From assembly GCA_023390705.1 (NCBI GenBank), contig JAEWCI010000548.1, positions 1 through 5,697 on the forward strand: a stretch of DNA of 5,697 nucleotides, read 5' to 3'. This document shows, piece after piece, positions 5,210 through 5,697 of this stretch (position 1 is the stretch's first letter; each line of letters opens with the position of its first letter). The translations under genes were made by a program, and so were the position numbers. The notes below the pieces were generated by a model that saw only the letters and a program-made list of their open reading frames with translations, ran no database searches and was not told where the DNA came from. This DNA is from Pseudomonadota bacterium. Its GTDB lineage: Bacteria; Pseudomonadota; Alphaproteobacteria; Acetobacterales; Acetobacteraceae.

Positions 5210-5227
5210 TTTACTTGGAGAAGTAAA
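5210..5227. repeat. AT-rich hairpin TTTACTT / AAGTAAA
   Basis: Perfect 7-bp arms (5210-5216 and 5221-5227) around a GGAG loop. AGTAA-A-TTACT (5222-5232) overlaps the right arm and can pair instead, giving two alternative folds. It stands out as AT-rich in a GC-rich setting. Confidence 0.5.
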
Positions 5228-5256
5228 TTACTCCGCTCGGGCGATTCCGCCTGACC

Positions 5257-5297
5257 GGAGCTTGCTCCAGGCGAGCAAGCTGAATGGAGTTTGCTCC
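5257..5297. repeat. Repeat cluster: GGAGYTTGCTCC twice and a 9-bp inverted repeat
   Basis: GGAGCTTGCTCC (5257-5268) and GGAGTTTGCTCC (5286-5297) are near-identical direct copies, each with its own dyad symmetry. Between them AGCTTGCTC (5259-5267) and GAGCAAGCT (5273-5281) form a perfect 9-bp stem with a 5-nt loop. Three overlapping dyads in 41 bp are unusual for random sequence. Confidence 0.6.
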
Positions 5298-5574
5298 GGC
5301 GGCTGCTGCCACGCGGCTACGGCCGTGGCGACCGGCCCAAGCTGTTGCAGATCCCTGAAAATCACCCCTTCCGGCCGATGTCGGTCAGGCTCGGTTTGGT
5401 CCGGCCTCCATCGCCGCGATGAAAGGCGAGGCGGTGCCCGCGACCGGCGGCGCGGCTTCGCCAGGGTTGCGGCTTCGCGGTGCCGGCCCCGAGGGTTTCA
5501 CAATCGGCCTCAATTGCGGGTGAAGGATAAGTGCACTGCGTGAAAAGCGGGTAATAAAAAACCTGCCGCTCTGA

Positions 5575-5697
5575 GAGGCTGTTGAGCAATTTTAGTGCGC
5601 GTGTTTGGCCAGTCTTCGGAGTGTCACGCGTGCCATGGCGGCATAGAGCAGCATTTCGCTGGTCTTGGGCAGGCGTTCATAGTCTTTGGCCAGGCGT
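5575..5697 (-). mobile_element. End of an IS5-family insertion sequence, cut by the window
   Basis: The non-coding edge beginning GAGGCTGTTGAGCAATTTT resembles the terminal inverted repeats of many IS5-family elements, which often start GAGNCTGTTG. It lies next to the stop codon of a transposase. The adjacent TGA (5572-5574) could be the 3-bp TNA target duplication made by some IS5 subgroups. The other end is outside the window, so neither the inverted repeat pair nor the duplication can be confirmed. The exact boundary is uncertain by a few bases. Confidence 0.6.
5592..5697 (-). CDS. IS5-family transposase, C-terminal fragment (rest outside window)
   Basis: Only the last 34 residues are visible, ending on TAA at 5594-5592. 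The stretch RLAKDYERLPKTSEM, followed by LLYAAMARVTLRRLA, matches the characteristic C-terminal tail of IS5-family DDE transposases (RLAKDYERxxxTSEAMIxxAMxxLMLRRL pattern), which catalyse cut-and-paste movement of the element. The catalytic DDE residues lie upstream, beyond the window edge, so it cannot be judged whether the gene is intact. The stop codon is about 17 bp from the putative terminal repeat, which is normal for such compact elements. Family assignment rests on this short but distinctive tail. Confidence 0.8.
   Translation of the reverse strand, partial: RLAKDYERLPKTSEMLLYAAMARVTLRRLAKHAH

Larger units (their letters stand above)
4959..5574. other. Intergenic region of about 615 bp with no supported gene, rich in inverted repeats
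   Basis: Between hemE and the insertion sequence no frame shows family motifs. The longest plus-strand frame (5013-5543) gives an Arg- and Cys-rich product without recognisable domains. The first part has a GCCTTG/CAAGGC stem (4981-4986 with 4996-5001, 9-nt loop) that could help end hemE transcription, though no T tract follows. The centre has several perfect hairpins listed separately, plus GCCACG/CGTGGC (5308-5313 with 5324-5329). The last ~60 bp before the insertion sequence are richer in A and T. Confidence 0.55.

Noticed and set aside
5228..5365. Small minus-strand frame (GTG start, 45 codons) through the hairpin cluster
   Set aside because: The translation looks somewhat protein-like, but it starts on GTG, has no recognisable family, and its sequence is dictated by the inverted repeats. 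Not enough to call a gene.
5013..5543. Plus-strand open frame of 176 codons between hemE and the IS
   Set aside because: Arg- and Cys-rich, no motif, reads through several perfect palindromes and has no convincing RBS; likely chance in GC-rich DNA.

Overview
The window reads as a GC-rich (roughly 70%) alphaproteobacterial chromosome segment, most likely from the Acetobacteraceae (Roseomonas-like). That placement is inferred from protein style, GC content and the hemE/ppsR/maf arrangement; no search was run. The left edge cuts a glucosyltransferase gene and the right edge cuts a transposase gene, so the window may be one whole short contig.

Layout. 1-1002 (+) is the C-terminal half of the osmoregulated periplasmic glucan glucosyltransferase OpgH/MdoH. 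It converges, stop codon against stop codon, with a small minus-strand gene (1003-1515) for an uncharacterised protein that looks like a papain/C39-fold cysteine peptidase. This gene has a plausible RBS and an AT-rich upstream promoter region. 1605-2064 holds no convincing gene, only GC-rich repeats and hairpins. 2065-3593 (-) is a two-gene operon, ppsR then maf, joined by a 4-bp ATGA overlap. 3594-3893 is the divergent region between ppsR and hemE. 3894-4958 (+) is hemE. 4959-5574 has no convincing gene but several striking inverted repeats. 5575-5697 is the end of an IS5-family insertion sequence, with the last 34 codons of its transposase on the minus strand.

The most interesting part is 3594-3893. 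In Caulobacter crescentus and Rickettsia the chromosomal replication origin lies between hemE and the RP001-type gene; I take the latter to be the DUF299/PpsR family. The same divergent pair flanks this region. It contains one perfect DnaA box (TTATCCACA), a one-mismatch box in the opposite orientation 23 bp away, three ACCGGG repeats at exactly 10-bp spacing, an 11-bp direct repeat and a 9-bp inverted repeat. It is a strong candidate for oriC.

The genes are functionally separate: envelope glucan synthesis (opgH), control of pyruvate phosphate dikinase or PEP synthase (ppsR), hydrolysis of non-canonical nucleotides (maf) and tetrapyrrole synthesis (hemE). The shared context of ppsR, maf and hemE is best explained by conserved origin-proximal gene order. 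The usual alphaproteobacterial neighbours aroE, coaE and dnaQ (after maf), and hemH and rho (near hemE), are not in the window, so the locus seems rearranged on both sides.
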